DNA of 43,025 nt from Parasitella parasitica (GCA_025201805.1 MU619291.1:132471-175495); one strand, 5' to 3'; positions 12,501-24,354 are shown, numbered from the stretch's first letter. Numbers and translations are program-made. Notes: generated from the letters alone by a model not told the origin.

Positions 12501-13839
12501 TCTCGTCCTGAGCCTTCTTGGCCCTGGCTGACCGCTCCTCCTCCTCCTGCTGTTTGCGCTTCTTTTCAGCAAGCATCTCTGCTTCAGCTGCTGCACTGGC
12601 CTGGGCTGCTGCCTTTTGTTTTCTTTCCTCTGCCTCTGCTGCCTCACGACGTAGCGTGTCTCGCTTCTCTCGCATTGCTTCCAACCGTGCTCGCGCCTCA
12701 GTTTCGGCTTGGCGCATCCTTTTCTGCGCTGCTTTCTCCTCGTCACTAATTCTAGGGCCTTCCACAGCACTTGAGTCTGCTAAGGGAAGGCTTGCGATAG
12801 TTTGATCAGTTGCTTTTTTAACAAACAGCTTTTTGCGCTCCTCAATCCGCCTGTAAGCCTCTGCTTTTATGTCTGCGGCTGATCTGGGAGTGCCAGGTCG
12901 TTGAGATGTTGGAATGGGAGGTGGTGGTAGCGGTGTCGAGCTAATCTTGTAAGATGGAGAAAGTGGCGGAGGGAGAGGCGTAGACAATCCTGGTGCAGTG
13001 TTGTAGGATCTGTCCAATTGATCGATAAACCGGGCTACATAGTCATTGACATACAAGCCTTGCTCAAACATTTGCCTATCCTTCAGTTGCCTAGTGCCGG
13101 AATCCAACTCTTGATCCACCTTTTTCATATCCGTCTCCATGATACACTCCACCTCTCGCTGGATTTTCTTGACATCATCGATTATTCGGTTCGCTTGCAA
13201 TGTCACTGGTGCGTCGTAAGCCTCTGCTGCTAAAAGAGAAGGAGAATTTGCTGCAGATGTGTTTGCGCTTTTGTTCAGCCTTGCACTAACCATGGCTTGC
13301 GCTTTGGCTCGAATACGCTCAGACTCAGTCATCCCCGTCGTGTCCACATAATCGCTGCCACCATAATCAGCGGCAAGCACAACCTTCTTGACACGGGCAG
13401 CTTTCAATTGACACTGATTCAATGTTTCTGTTTCTTGATTCAGTTCTTCCTGTAGGCTCCTCATGCCGCTATTCAAGTAGTTAATTTCCTTTAGCAGGGC
13501 GTGTCTCTGATCAGCTATATCTTCCATCTGACGCAGGTTAAGCTGGTATCGAGCCCACCACTGTGCCGGGCTTTGTGTTGAAGAACGACCTCTATTAGCT
13601 GAAGCCTGCTGCTTCTCGTGTATTTCTTTGGAAACTGATGTGATGCGTCTCTTTAACTCCTCGATGCTAGAGTACTCGTCGTTCCCACTCAGGCTATAAG
13701 CATTGCTGTCGTCTTCGTTTATTCCGGTTGCAGCAGCCAAAAGCACTTTCTGTTCTCGTATCGACTTTCTTAATTCATCCAGCGTTGCAAGCTGATCAGA
13801 TCCCCCCCACGGATTTCTCAAAAATGTGGTATTATACAT
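9537..13839 (-). CDS. Intersectin-like endocytic scaffold / Rho GTPase exchange factor (coiled coil, SH3, SH3, DH, PH)
   Basis: Ten exons (13839-11850, 11786-11601, 11545-10854, 10798-10628, 10577-10470, 10404-10306, 10244-10080, 10012-9851, 9793-9718, 9661-9537) encode 1,257 aa with exact phase. Order: Pan1/intersectin-type helical N-terminus with WWARYQLNLRQMEDIADQRH (about 95-115); proline-rich stretch (about 280-320); Glu/Lys/Arg coiled coil to about 630; two related SH3 domains (665-725 and 726-785), each with TLYE and SDWWYGT; Ser/Thr linker; DH domain from about 935 with STERSYLCDL and FLLEPVQRITRYPLLLRQ; PH domain from about 1138, closing with QKRQWMSQI. In animal intersectin-L this DH-PH activates Cdc42 and couples endocytosis to actin. 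EH domains and a C2 domain are absent. The alternative donor at 10088 (after GAG) was passed over for GTAAGT at 10079. The true 5' end is less sure than the rest. Confidence 0.88.
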
Positions 13840-13970
13840 GTATCTAGTTTATAAATAAACCAGTGCCTAGGTTTGCCGAAATGGAAGAAAGAAGGAATCA
13901 ACTCATACAACAAATGCAATTTATTTAACACCTCATCTTTGCGGAGTTGCCAGTGATAATGTATCTTCAT
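13818..13970 (-). other. Possible upstream ORF overlapping the intersectin-like start
   Basis: An ATG at 13970 opens a 50-codon frame that runs past the proposed start at 13839 in another frame and stops at 13818. If it lies in the mRNA leader it would tend to repress translation of the main frame. It has no recognisable domain, and the transcript start is unknown, so it may be meaningless. Confidence 0.25.
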
Positions 13971-16773
13971 TTCTTGATGTCTGTACAAGTAGCTTGCATT
14001 CTCGCATAGCTACATGGGGGTAAAATTGTAAATTTCATGGCAGCCTGTCTCTAGCGTTAGACGTACAAACATGCAGCTGATTCCTTACTGTAGACTCAAG
14101 CATTCACGCTTCAAACCCAAGCAACCGAACTTTATTGAGTTTCCGATAAAAAAAAACATCTGGGATAATCATGCAAAAAGAGGGCCTCAATTGAATGGCC
14201 CACAGCATTTCTATGGTCTAAAGAAGCAGCAATTAAATATCATCTGTTGAAGCTGCTTGAATATCATATTAGCCCTAGTACGTATAGGGCTCGTTTTCAT
14301 TTATTATGCTGATATATAGTCGATGAATACGTAATGAATGCATAGTTGATGGTAGACCTCTATAAAAATAAAAATGGCGTATTACAAGCAACGACTCTAG
14401 GCGTTACTGAGAAAATTTTCTTTGGTTCAATCAAAAACAGTTGGCATCGCATCGGCCGCCCAAGCGTCTTCTTTCAATAGCTTTTCCACAATCAAGACAC
14501 TTTATATACAGGACCATGTGTATTGACATCATTCTCAAGTTACATTTGGTTGTTTTAGTTTAATTACACCAATTTATTGCAGTGTAACTGGGTGTTTTTA
14601 ATGTGTTGACTATAGGAGACGGTACAAATATGATCAATGCGAGTTTGTGCGACACCCGGATAAGTTTCACTTGATCTAATCCTTATTATTCCAGTATTGC
14701 GTGTTGACTACCACAGCATAGAACCTACACAAAATGAATAGCCATTCAGTGCAAAAAAAAAAAAAAAAAAAATTGCCTGTTTTATACTATACGTGCTATG
14801 GCAGCACTTTTCTTAGCGTCCCAATGACGCTATAAAGCTTGCTTTTCCCAGCATGAGAAAGTTGTCCATGTGACAGATAATATCCCTCTTTCTCCTTAAC
14901 AACAGCAAACTATCTGTAAAAAACAAACAGTTGTGAAGGCATTGTCCGATAATATCGATTGCAAAGGACCAAGGTGCTCAAATGCAGATCAACGAAACGA
15001 AGATGTTCTCAGTTTGATACGTTAGTAATGTATCACCCTGTCACAAATCGTGGTACAACACAATATCTATAAAAAAAAAAAAAGACTCTACGAGACAATT
15101 GAACCAAGCAGATCACTCCCAAATTTAAATAAATAGCATTAGAAGAAAAAGAAATATATGCCTGTATCATTTTCAACTTGTTGGGCCTTTCTTTTTTTTT
15201 TTTTTTTTTTTTTCACCCTCTGAATTTATTTTTTTTTTTTTTTTATTTTTTTTTTTTTTCATGTGTTTAACTCAGGGATAATTTCGATGCAGTGCATCTC
15301 ACGTTCTATGATGCCCTTGAATTTTCTGTATTTTTATAATAATGAAATTGAGCTTATCGCTGTAACGTCTCAGTGTTACCACAAAATAAGGATATTATTA
15401 CTATAACGAAATAATTCGGGAGTCCATTGTAATGGGTACACAACACCTCATACATGATGGACTATTGATTTATAAGGAATTGAGAATATTTATACAGATA
15501 AAAAGCGGGGAAGTCGACTATTTTTGACATAGTCTGATTTTTTATTGGCAAGACAGTATATATCTTCAATATCATGTATAGACATCGATTTGAAATAGAG
15601 GCACACAATGTCAATTTTACGCATATACAAGGAAAGATATGTTGCAACTACCATAAATGTAGATAATGCGACTTTGATCATCATATTTGTTCCCTTTTAT
15701 TGTGGTATATCTTTACCACGTCATCTGAGAACACAATTGTGTATCATTTCCCATTATTCGTTGCCTATGGGACGCTATATACATTTTTTTTTAGAGGTTA
15801 TTGGTACAAGGATCCAATGATGGTACATATCGTACATGTGTATTAGATTTCCATCTTTTCATAGCATTTACACAAGTTACGGAGTGTATAAAACCGTCTG
15901 TACATCAATGACTAAAAAAGTAGCAGGAAAATATAAACAAAAACGCTTTACACCATCTTGTTTACTAACTGGGTAAAGTATTTCGTATTTTTTACTTACA
16001 CCAAGCCAGAAGTAGCAATCTCAGGTTGATCCAGGAACGAAAAATATTCAAGCTCCACTAAAAGCTTTGTGAATATTTGCATGTTCTGCTTTTTTTTTTT
16101 GACATTAATTTCTGTGATACAGTGATCTTTTAATATTATGCTATATGCCTTGTAAAACAACAGTGGTTATAAATAAAACTCTATAAAATATGCTAACTAT
16201 ATAAAAAGCTACTTGTATTCCTCAATCTCCTTCACCATCTAGGATTAAGATAAAAAAGATAGAAAAATAATAGTTGTTGTTTTTTTTTTTTTTTTTNNNN
16301 NNNNNNNNNNNNNNNNNNNNNNNNNNNNNNNTACTATGATGCCGTAGATCAAATGCAGACGTATGCAGGTCATGAAATTAAGAAACCATGGTGATATTCA
16401 AGAGACAAAAAAAGAGGCCCCAGCACAGTAATATACGCTTATTAGATAAATGGTATCGGATTGTACGAAGCTCAAGTTGTGTGGGTATTTCACATGAATT
16501 ATGAAATGCAAATGTCTATTCAGTCATTTCAAGTTTTTGTATTCCACCCCCAAAAAAACAAAAGGAAAATGTATATATAATAAGCATGTCAAAACAGTAA
16601 ACTTCTGTAAATCTTACATCTTTTTTTTTTTTTTGCTCCCCCCCCCCCTCTCTCGTTGTTATCGTCCTACAGCTGTTGGGATCTTGTAACTTTAAATCAG
16701 CATAGTTATTCTTTTCTCAAACTCCAACTTTGATTTACTATTCTTTTCTCCTTTCTCTAACAACCACTCCTAA
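13840..16773. other. 2.9-kb intergenic region between divergent genes
   Basis: No gene is visible. The region separates the intersectin-like gene (-) from the DUF3712 gene (+) and should hold both promoters. I looked for EH-domain exons here on the minus strand and saw none; no open frame longer than about 60 codons lies between 13840 and 15460. Long T runs occur at 15192-15213, 15229-15244 and 15246-15259. Short ORFs at 15462-15820 on both strands look like chance. Confidence 0.5.
16297..16331. other. Assembly gap (35 N) next to a poly-T run
   Basis: N fills 16297-16331 directly after an 18-nt T run. The break is most likely a homopolymer sequencing failure. It lies in non-coding DNA about 440 nt upstream of the DUF3712 gene start. 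Confidence 0.98.
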
Positions 16774-19700
16774 ATGGTCGCTGATCATTTAAACCAGCAC
16801 ACAGCACATGACGTTGCTCCAATTCCGTACGACAACGACAGCAACGACGACAACCACCATCTGCCCAGCGACCACGATGATCATGTCTTGCGCTCCAACA
16901 GCAACGATCTAATGGAAGAGTACTCTGAAAAGCCAGCTGCCCCTCCAAAGCGTCGATTTTACAAGAAGAAAAAGTATTGGATCATATGTGCCATCATCAC
17001 TGCCATTGTTATTGTGGTGGTAGTTTGTTTAGCCATTTTTGTTTTCTTCCCTATGATTGCTCAATCTCTCATGAATCAATCCAGGATTGGAGTCAATAAT
17101 GCCCAGATTACGTTCAATAAGCCTGGTGCTCTTGACGGACAGACTTACAGCAAACGTGATGGCGATAATATGAATACAACGTTTTACATGAACATGGAGA
17201 GCTCCCTCAGCAACACGGGCCCATTCTCTGCTGATATCAAGTTCCATAATCCAATCGATGTTCTTTACAAAGATCAACTATTAGGCAACATTTACCTGTA
17301 CAATAACACTCATATCTCTGGCGGCTCTGGCTCTTTAAATGCAATCACTCCATTCTTGATCAGAGATCAAGCTGCGTTTTCTGCTTTTGCTAAGGATATG
17401 CTGGCCGTCGATGAGTTCAAGTGGACGCTGCGAGGAAAACTCGACATTACTGCTCTTACTAGGTATGAATAATTGCGCTAGACTTGGTTTCACTGCAGAC
17501 ACTAATCTTTTCTTTTTTTTTTCATACGCTTGCATCGCACATAATAGGACAGCTACCGTCAATCTGGACAAAGAGATTACTTTGAACGGCATGAATGGCT
17601 TCCCTAATGTCAAGATTGAGTCGTTCCAGCTTCCTGGTGATGACCCTGCTGGCGGCATCCTCGTAGAGCTTGGTACTGTTCTTACAAGTCCTTCTCCCAT
17701 TGGCGTTCAATTAGGCACAATCGCTCTCGCTATCGGTTACGACGGTGTGGCTCTAGGGAACGTCAAGGCGGAAAACGTCAACTTGCAAAAGGGTGAAAAC
17801 AAGATACTCCTGAAGGGTACGCTGGTGCCTCATAATGACACTGCTTCCCTTGACAAGGTGGGCCGCTTGTTCTCCAATTATGTGTCTGGTGTTATCTCCA
17901 ATACCTCGGCCACCGGTATTTCTGCTGCTCCCGACGGTGTTAATGCCATTGATTGGCTTTCTGAGGGATTCAAAACCGTACAGCTGAATGTCGCTTTGGG
18001 CGCTCCTGAGCCGCTCAAGATTATCAATGCTGTGAGCATGGGCTATCTTGACCTAAAGTTCGATCCAAGTAGTCCTTACAGCCCCATCGTAACTGCTCCT
18101 AATGTCAATGCTAATTTCGAAATTCCATTTGGCTTTTCATTGAATATTACGCAAGTAACTCAGAACATCTCTCTCGCTGTCAACACCTCTGGTACTCAAA
18201 CCACTGATTTCGCCATGATTCAGGTGCCTCTGGTGCCTGCTGTCAGCGACCAAAAGGCCGGCACGCTTAAGTTTGCTATTGATAACAGCGCTATTGCTGG
18301 TATTCCTGGCCAAGAATCAGTATTTAACGAGTACACATATGCTTTAACTGCCTCTGACAATTACACTTTTATGATTTCTGGCAACGCTTCCACCAAGACA
18401 CAGACTCCCCTCGGTCCCATTACATTGAGCGGAATCTCCTTTACTGTGCCTACTACACTGCACGGTCTTCAGTTTCTGAACAGCACTGCTACTGTCATCA
18501 ATGCTCTCGATGTTACTGGTGGCACTAGCGAAAACCTCCTGCTTGGCATCAATGTTACTATGGTAAATCCATCGGATTTCAGCATCTCTACCGGCGATGT
18601 AAATTTCGTCATGGGCGCTAGCGAGACTGATCTCGGTCTCGTCACTTTACGTAATCTTTCTTTGGCTCGTGGAGCAAACACTGTGCTGGCCGAAGCTACA
18701 TTTGACCCTAGATCCTCTGATGTTGGACAGAACTTGTTGAGTACCTTTGTCATGGGTCAAGATAATGGCGTCCAAATCTCTGGCAACAAAAACTCTACTT
18801 CAATTGCCTCTCTTGCTGGTCCTTTGAGCGTCGTAAGTCTCGGTTCTACTCTTCCTGGGCTCAAAACGGCCCTGATCCAGGGCGGCGCCTTGTCTGTCTT
18901 GCCAGACACTACCAAGACTGGTATCGTGGGTGTCAAGGTGTCTATTGCTAATCCTTTCACTGCTGGTTTGGCCATCACCAAGGTTACGGCTGCTGCTACG
19001 TTTGTTGGTATGCCTGTTGGTAATATTGACCAGGATATTAGCAGTAGCCCATTTGTTGTGCCTGGCAAAAACACTTCTCAGTCCCAAGACTTGGACATGA
19101 GCATGAACATCGAGCCAGCTTCTATAGCCTTGTTGCTGCGCTCACTTGCTGTTCAGGCCAATATGGATACCAAATCTCTGGATGCTCTGTTAGGCTTAGG
19201 TGGCTTCAAGATTGCCGGTCAAGAAGAAGTTTCTGCTGATGCTAGTATGTTTACGAACTTTAACATTTCTAGCTATGTTCTGGATGCTATGAAGGCTCTC
19301 AAAGTCGATTTGTCGCTTTCGTCTGGCCTGACTATTGGCGAGTACTCTTCTGATTTGGCATTTTCTCAGCAGAACGTTGCCATATCTACAGATAACTCTG
19401 TCACGCAACTCATTCCTATTGTTGGCCAGCCTATTGTGCAACAAATCGTAGATGGCGCTGTACTTGCCTTTGAGAGTGTCATTCTGTCTGCCCCTACTAA
19501 CAACGATTTCACGGTTCAGATGAAAGGAAGCATTACTAAATCTGGCCCTATGGACGCCATCATTAGTTTCCCTACTCCTCTTAACGTCGCATGGCAGGGT
19601 AAGACACTCGGTACTGTCTCCATGCCTGATATCAATGCCAAAGCTGATGTGGGCGCTTCATTCGATGTCACTGGTAAATTCACTATTGCCAGCACAGGCG

Positions 19701-21948
19701 ATATGGGTGAATTTGCTGCCTACATGATCAATAACCAAGAATTTGTCTGGGATATCACTACGCAAGATGTCAGTGTCAGTGCTCTTGGTTTTACCTTTAC
19801 AAAGATTACCATGGAGAAATTCATCACGCTGGCTGGCGCTAACGGATTCAAGGATGCTGTTACCATTAATTCGTTTGACTTGCCCTCTAATGATCCTGCT
19901 GGTGGTATCACTCTTACTGCGCAAACGTCCATCAAGAATCCCAGTCAGGTTGGCTTCAACCTTGCTGGTGTTGCATTTGAGACTGTATATAAAGGCATCG
20001 ACCTCGGCCCTCTTGCGTCCAACGGCGCTGCTGTCTTCCCTCCCCAGGGCACGGCTGCTATTGCTATGAAGGGTCGCTTGGTCCCTCAAGATTCTGCTGC
20101 GGGGCTCGCTGCTATCACAGAAGTTTTCGACAATTATCTTGGTGCCAATGATTCTCTCGTTGATGTCAAGGGCGTCTCAGGTTCTGGACCTAACGGAGAA
20201 GTTGGCTGGCTCTCTAGCGCTTTCAAGACGCTGACTATCCAAAATGTTGTACTGCCTGGCCCCAAGACCAAGCCCGAGTTGATTCCAGCCATTACCATGA
20301 AGGACATGCAGCTTGATTTCACAAAAGATCAATGGGCTCCTCCTACTGGGTCCAACAACGTACAGGCGCAGCTCAAAAGTCCGTTTGGTTTCCCTCTTGG
20401 TGTCAGCCAGCTTAACATGGCGGTTACTGCTAAATATCAGGGCAGCGATGTTGCTTCTCTTGCTGTTCCTGACGAAAAAGCCACCACGAGTGCTTCTGGG
20501 CTGGTCACCACTCAGTTCAAGGATATACCCTTCAAGGTCATTGACAAAACTATTTTCACGGGCTTTGTTCAGCTCTTGACTATGAGTCCTAGTGTCACTT
20601 TTGGCTTAGAAGGCACCACCAACGCCATTGCCGAAACTGCTGTTGGTGCCCTCAGTCTGAAAAACATAGGCTTTAACGTCGATACTACACTAGCTGGTAT
20701 GTATGCTGTAGAGCTGCATGCGACTGCACATGCACTAAACTTTTGTGATTAGGTCTCAATAACTTTGGCGGCAAGCTTGTCATCAACACCATCGAGGTTG
20801 TTGGCGGCACATCTGAATACATTATTATTGACATAACATTTACAATGACTAATCCTTCCAATATCACTATTACGGTCGGTGACATCAATTTTGATGTTGT
20901 CATGAATGAATTCAATGCGGTCGTTGGCCGAGTCTATCTCAAGGATGTTGTCATCCCACCTGGCGGAAAGGTCTACAGCACAGAAATGCACCTAGGCGAG
21001 AAGAGCTCTAACTCAAAAGCTGTCAGCCAAATGCTCGGAAATTACTTGACATCTGCCAAGATTCCCCTGACTATCCAAGGCTCATCCGAGTCGACAAAGA
21101 TCGCTCCCTTAAATCCTGCTTTGAACTCTGTTAAGCTTGCTACCGAAATGGCTGGCATTGCTGGTAACTTGATCAGTCAAATCGCTGTCAAGGGCAGCAT
21201 CATTGGCCTTTTGATCCAAAATAAGGGCTCTGCTTCAATCACCCTCAAAAATCCTTTGAAAACGCCATTTGCCATCAAGTCTGTCAAGGCCGCTGTAGTG
21301 TTTAAACCTTCCTCTGGTGCTTCTCCTTTCACTGTTGGTACCATTGATTATAACCTTCCCAGCCCTGCTACTGTCCCTGCTCAAGGCCAAATGACTACTG
21401 ATGAATGGCCTGTCAAAATCGAAGGCTCTGGCATCGAACATCTTGGTCAAATGCTTGGGTTGTTACTTGATCCTGCAAAGTATTTCGATGTGCAGCAAAA
21501 TGTAACAGTCTCTGTTGGCGATGGCTACAATACTGAAATGTTTTATTACCAAGACAAGGTTCCTTTCACTATTCAGATTGATGCTCTTCCTCCGATCGGT
21601 ATTACTGCCAGTTCGCTCTCTAGTTTGTCTCTTCCTTCTATCCTCTCTTCTACCACGGATCCCAATCTCTTGGAACAGACAATCAAGGATATCTTGAGTG
21701 GAAAGTCTCCTGCAAGCAGCAGTGCTATTTCCTCCGTGGCTAATGCCACATCTACTGCAGCCAGCTCTTCTTCTGCTAAAGCTACTGACACTACTATCAC
21801 AACTACGACTGCAGTCGAAGATGAAAAGACAACGACCAAGTCGACACCTACTGCCACTACAGACTCCAAATCTACTACAACTTCTAGTACAACTTCTGAG
21901 GCTGTGGAGACAACCACAAAAAAGCCGCTGTTCTCTCTACCTTTCTGA
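16774..21948 (+). CDS. Large single-pass membrane protein with DUF3712/LEA2-like repeats
   Basis: Three exons (16774-17462, 17548-20696, 20753-21948) encode 1,677 aa. A hydrophilic Asp/His-rich N-terminus of 62 residues, a KKKK stop-transfer and one membrane helix (about 69-92) predict a type II protein with its bulk outside the cytosol, in the vacuole lumen or at the cell surface. The rest is beta-rich with many Asn-X-Ser/Thr sites and resembles fungal DUF3712 (AsmA/LEA2-like) proteins; yeast Tag1, a vacuolar protein linked to ending autophagy, has comparable topology. Two modules of about 725-750 residues are clearly homologous: PGDDPAGGI (17634) pairs with PSNDPAGGI (19888), and TTLHGL (18456) with TTLAGL (20685). 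The C-terminus is a Ser/Thr-rich, mucin-like tail ending FSLPF. A pyrimidine-rich leader precedes ATG 16774. The biochemical function is unknown. Confidence 0.88.
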
Positions 21949-22204
21949 GCAGAGTGTCTTTTATCAGAGGATGTATTGGAATTTCATTACATTCACATTT
22001 GATATAATATCGCACGCCACTCATTCACTTTTTCCACTCTTTAAAAATATACGTATCGTACTTATCTCTTAAAACACACACATATTTATAATCATCTTTA
22101 TCCTTTCCCAATACAATCAATTTACTAATTTAAGAATTAAAACCATTAATTATTACAAGACAAGCTGCTTTGTATTCTTTATGGTTTCCTAGGTATATAT
22201 TCTG

Positions 22205-22656
22205 TTAATTTTTTTTGCAACTAGCTATGTAACCTTTCAAACCAATCATGTCTCCAATCTTGGGCCATTTCATGAGGGGCTTCAACACTTTAGGCAGACC
22301 GAACTTGCGTTTGATCATGATGGTTTCACCGAATGGATCACAGTTGATCAAATTAACAATAAGAAATTGATACTAACATCAGGGATACGACATTGTGTGA
22401 ATAATATCCGGAATGTCGCCTACTGTCTTTGTGCTGTATACCAAGCGCTTTGAGAGCTGTTGAGCTTAACTGTGTACGTAAATTTAGGCTTCCTTCTTGA
22501 TTTATAGAATTGCTATTTACAAACCGGGTAATGAACTGCTCCAGGATTCTTTGGATTGTACGCAGAGTCTTTATTATGGATTAACAGAGCGTTTTGTGGC
22601 AGGATTCGAGAAAGACGTGGAAGCAAGAGACTATGTATATTTCTATGTTTGTTCAT
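22205..22656 (-). CDS. Unresolved small spliced gene, possibly mitochondrial
   Basis: Two parts look coding. A first exon, 22656-22525, starts with ATG and encodes a basic, Leu/Arg-rich N-terminus (IHSLLLPRLSRILPQN) that could be a mitochondrial presequence. A last exon, 22372-22205, lies after a GATGTTAG acceptor and encodes DPFGETIMIKRKFGLPK onward to a TAA stop. The middle (22524-22373) has short open runs in all three frames, and I could not choose one splice path; one option uses a 15-nt exon ending at GTATAC. I considered mitochondrial ribosomal protein uL30m because of an LKALGI run but could not align it. It starts 311 nt from UFD1 in the opposite direction. It could also be a pseudogene. 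Confidence 0.35.
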
Positions 22657-22967
22657 GCTTCTTTGATAACTGGTAAGCGAACCAGGATAGATTTTGCAAT
22701 TACATAAACATCAAATGATGGCACAACTAAAAAAAAAAAAAATGCTGCAGTGATGTATTGCTCTCTGTTTTATGATACGGAATTCGTATGCTTTTCAGCT
22801 TATTCACTCGATTTTTTGTTGTCATGTATGCTTATGAATGAACTCATCATTATGCAAAAGTCCTGATCGCTTGTAGCTTAAGCCAGTCACTGGTGATACT
22901 TAAAATCTACGTTCTGCTGGATGTGTTCGTAATCCTTTTCCTTCATCTCGACACACTTGATTCATAC

Positions 22968-24354
22968 ATGGTATTTTCGCTGCTGAATAATCAACAATGC
23001 GTTCCTCATGACATTTGTAGTTTAACAACTTTGACGACGATGATGCATTTGCCACACCTTTCTTTGGCGGCTTACGCCCAAACCTTGGGGGCTTTGTGAA
23101 TCCCAACAGAGGCTTCTCAGAGACATATCGCTGTTTCCCGATAGCAATGATGCAGAGTGGAAGCGACCGAGAGAATGTAAATTATGGCGGAAAAAGTAAA
23201 TGTTGATACGGTGTCGCATGGCATGATGATTTCTAACTGCAAGTCTTGTAGTTATTTTACCCCAGTCTGCGTTGGAGAAACTCTGTAAGTAGTGGACGAC
23301 CATTGACAGATAGCAGCTAACAGCTTCCATAAAAGCACAACTCAATATATCATATCCCATGTTGTTCAAGCTAATTAATGGTGCGGAAAAGAAGCACAGC
23401 CATGCAGGCGTCCTTGAATTTATCGCTGAAGAAGGGCGAGTTTATTTGCCACAATGGGTACGATATTATCTCTCTCTCTCTCTCTCTCTTTCGATCGCAT
23501 TTGCAGTGTAACTGATTGTTTATGATCTGATTCTAGATGATGGAAACATTAGGGACGGAACCTGGAAGTCTGATTGAAATAAAAAATGTGACACTGCCAC
23601 TTGGTTCTTTTGTCAAGATTCAACCACAATCCACCGACTTTTTGGACATCAGTGATCACCGTGCTGTGTAAGTACAATGCTGTGTTTATTTACGAGGAAA
23701 GGTGTATTCATTTCAACCACAGACTCGAAAAAGCGTTGCGTAATTTCTCAACGCTGACAGTGGGCGATATGGTGCAAATCAACTACAACAACAGAGTGTA
23801 TGAGATTCAAGTCATGGAGGTAAAGCCACATTTTGAAGACCATCACGGTATTTCTATTGTGGAGACCGATTTAGAAGTGGATTTTGCGCCGCCTGTAGGC
23901 TATGTAGAGCCAAGCAGCCAAACACCAGCACAGCCAGCGGTAATTTGTGATAGATCTCTACATGATTCAACGTGCTTTTACTTAATATATTCGCCTGCTG
24001 TAGAAGAGTCGCATGGTAATCGATTCACCCAAGCCTGTCAAAACTGGCTTTGCGGCATTTGAGGGAGGAGGCCAAAGCCTTCGAGGAAAAAACAAAGGGT
24101 TAGTGCAGGTAGAATTTTTGTGATTAAATGGTGCGATTGACATACATGAACGAAACAGGCCATTAGTGGACACTTGCAGTGGCATGAATACACATGACAA
24201 TGACGAAAACGAGGACGGGCCATTCAATTTACCCTTTGGTCAGCTTTACTTTGGGTTCCCTGTCGTGCCTCCACCATCTGAGAATGACAAGACAGAAAAC
24301 AAGAAAAGTATGTTTGCAGGGTCAGGTCAAACTTTGCGCACAAAGAAAAAATAA
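22968..24354 (+). CDS. UFD1: UFD1, Cdc48/p97 cofactor for ubiquitinated substrates
   Basis: Eight exons (22968-22970, 23021-23195, 23252-23284, 23324-23457, 23537-23667, 23723-23939, 24004-24098, 24159-24354) encode 327 aa. With Npl4, Ufd1 directs Cdc48 to ubiquitinated proteins in ER-associated and chromatin-associated degradation. The UT3 double-psi barrel is complete: [71 protein letters not shown] and [17 protein letters not shown]. The C-terminal part has the GQLYFGFPV motif found in the fungal protein and a basic GQTLRTKKK end. Exon 1 is just the ATG: the conserved frame hits a stop upstream of acceptor 23020, and only this ATG with a GT at 22971 joins in phase. Intron 3 is only 39 nt. 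An AATAAA lies at 24404. Confidence 0.95.
23469..23489 (+). repeat. (TC)n microsatellite in UFD1 intron 4
   Basis: About ten TC dinucleotides start 12 nt after the donor at 23458. They add pyrimidine sequence to the intron but sit far from the acceptor at 23536. Confidence 0.9.

Noticed and set aside
12178-12805. Several Ser/Arg- and Phe/Leu-rich frames on both strands across the coiled-coil exon.
   Set aside because: They are out-of-frame or antisense readings of the Glu/Lys/Arg-rich repeat; low complexity keeps them open.
15192-15259. Long T tracts as possible retroelement poly-A tails.
   Set aside because: Similar homopolymers occur all through the window, including inside introns; no element body or target duplication adjoins them.
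13840-15460. Search for EH-domain exons upstream of the intersectin-like gene.
   Set aside because: No frame with the EH pattern (FxxxDxDxxGxI, LxxIWxLxD) was found on the minus strand; the nearest frame is the 50-codon uORF.
18469-21917. Antisense frames (for example 19658-20089 and 21573-21917) under the DUF3712 gene.
   Set aside because: Shadow frames of a long conserved coding exon; one is merely the complement of the Thr/Ser-rich tail.
22373-22524. The idea that the small gene beside UFD1 encodes mitochondrial ribosomal protein uL30m, suggested by an LKALGI run.
   Set aside because: The flanking residues fall in another frame and the last exon does not fit uL30m, so no name was given.
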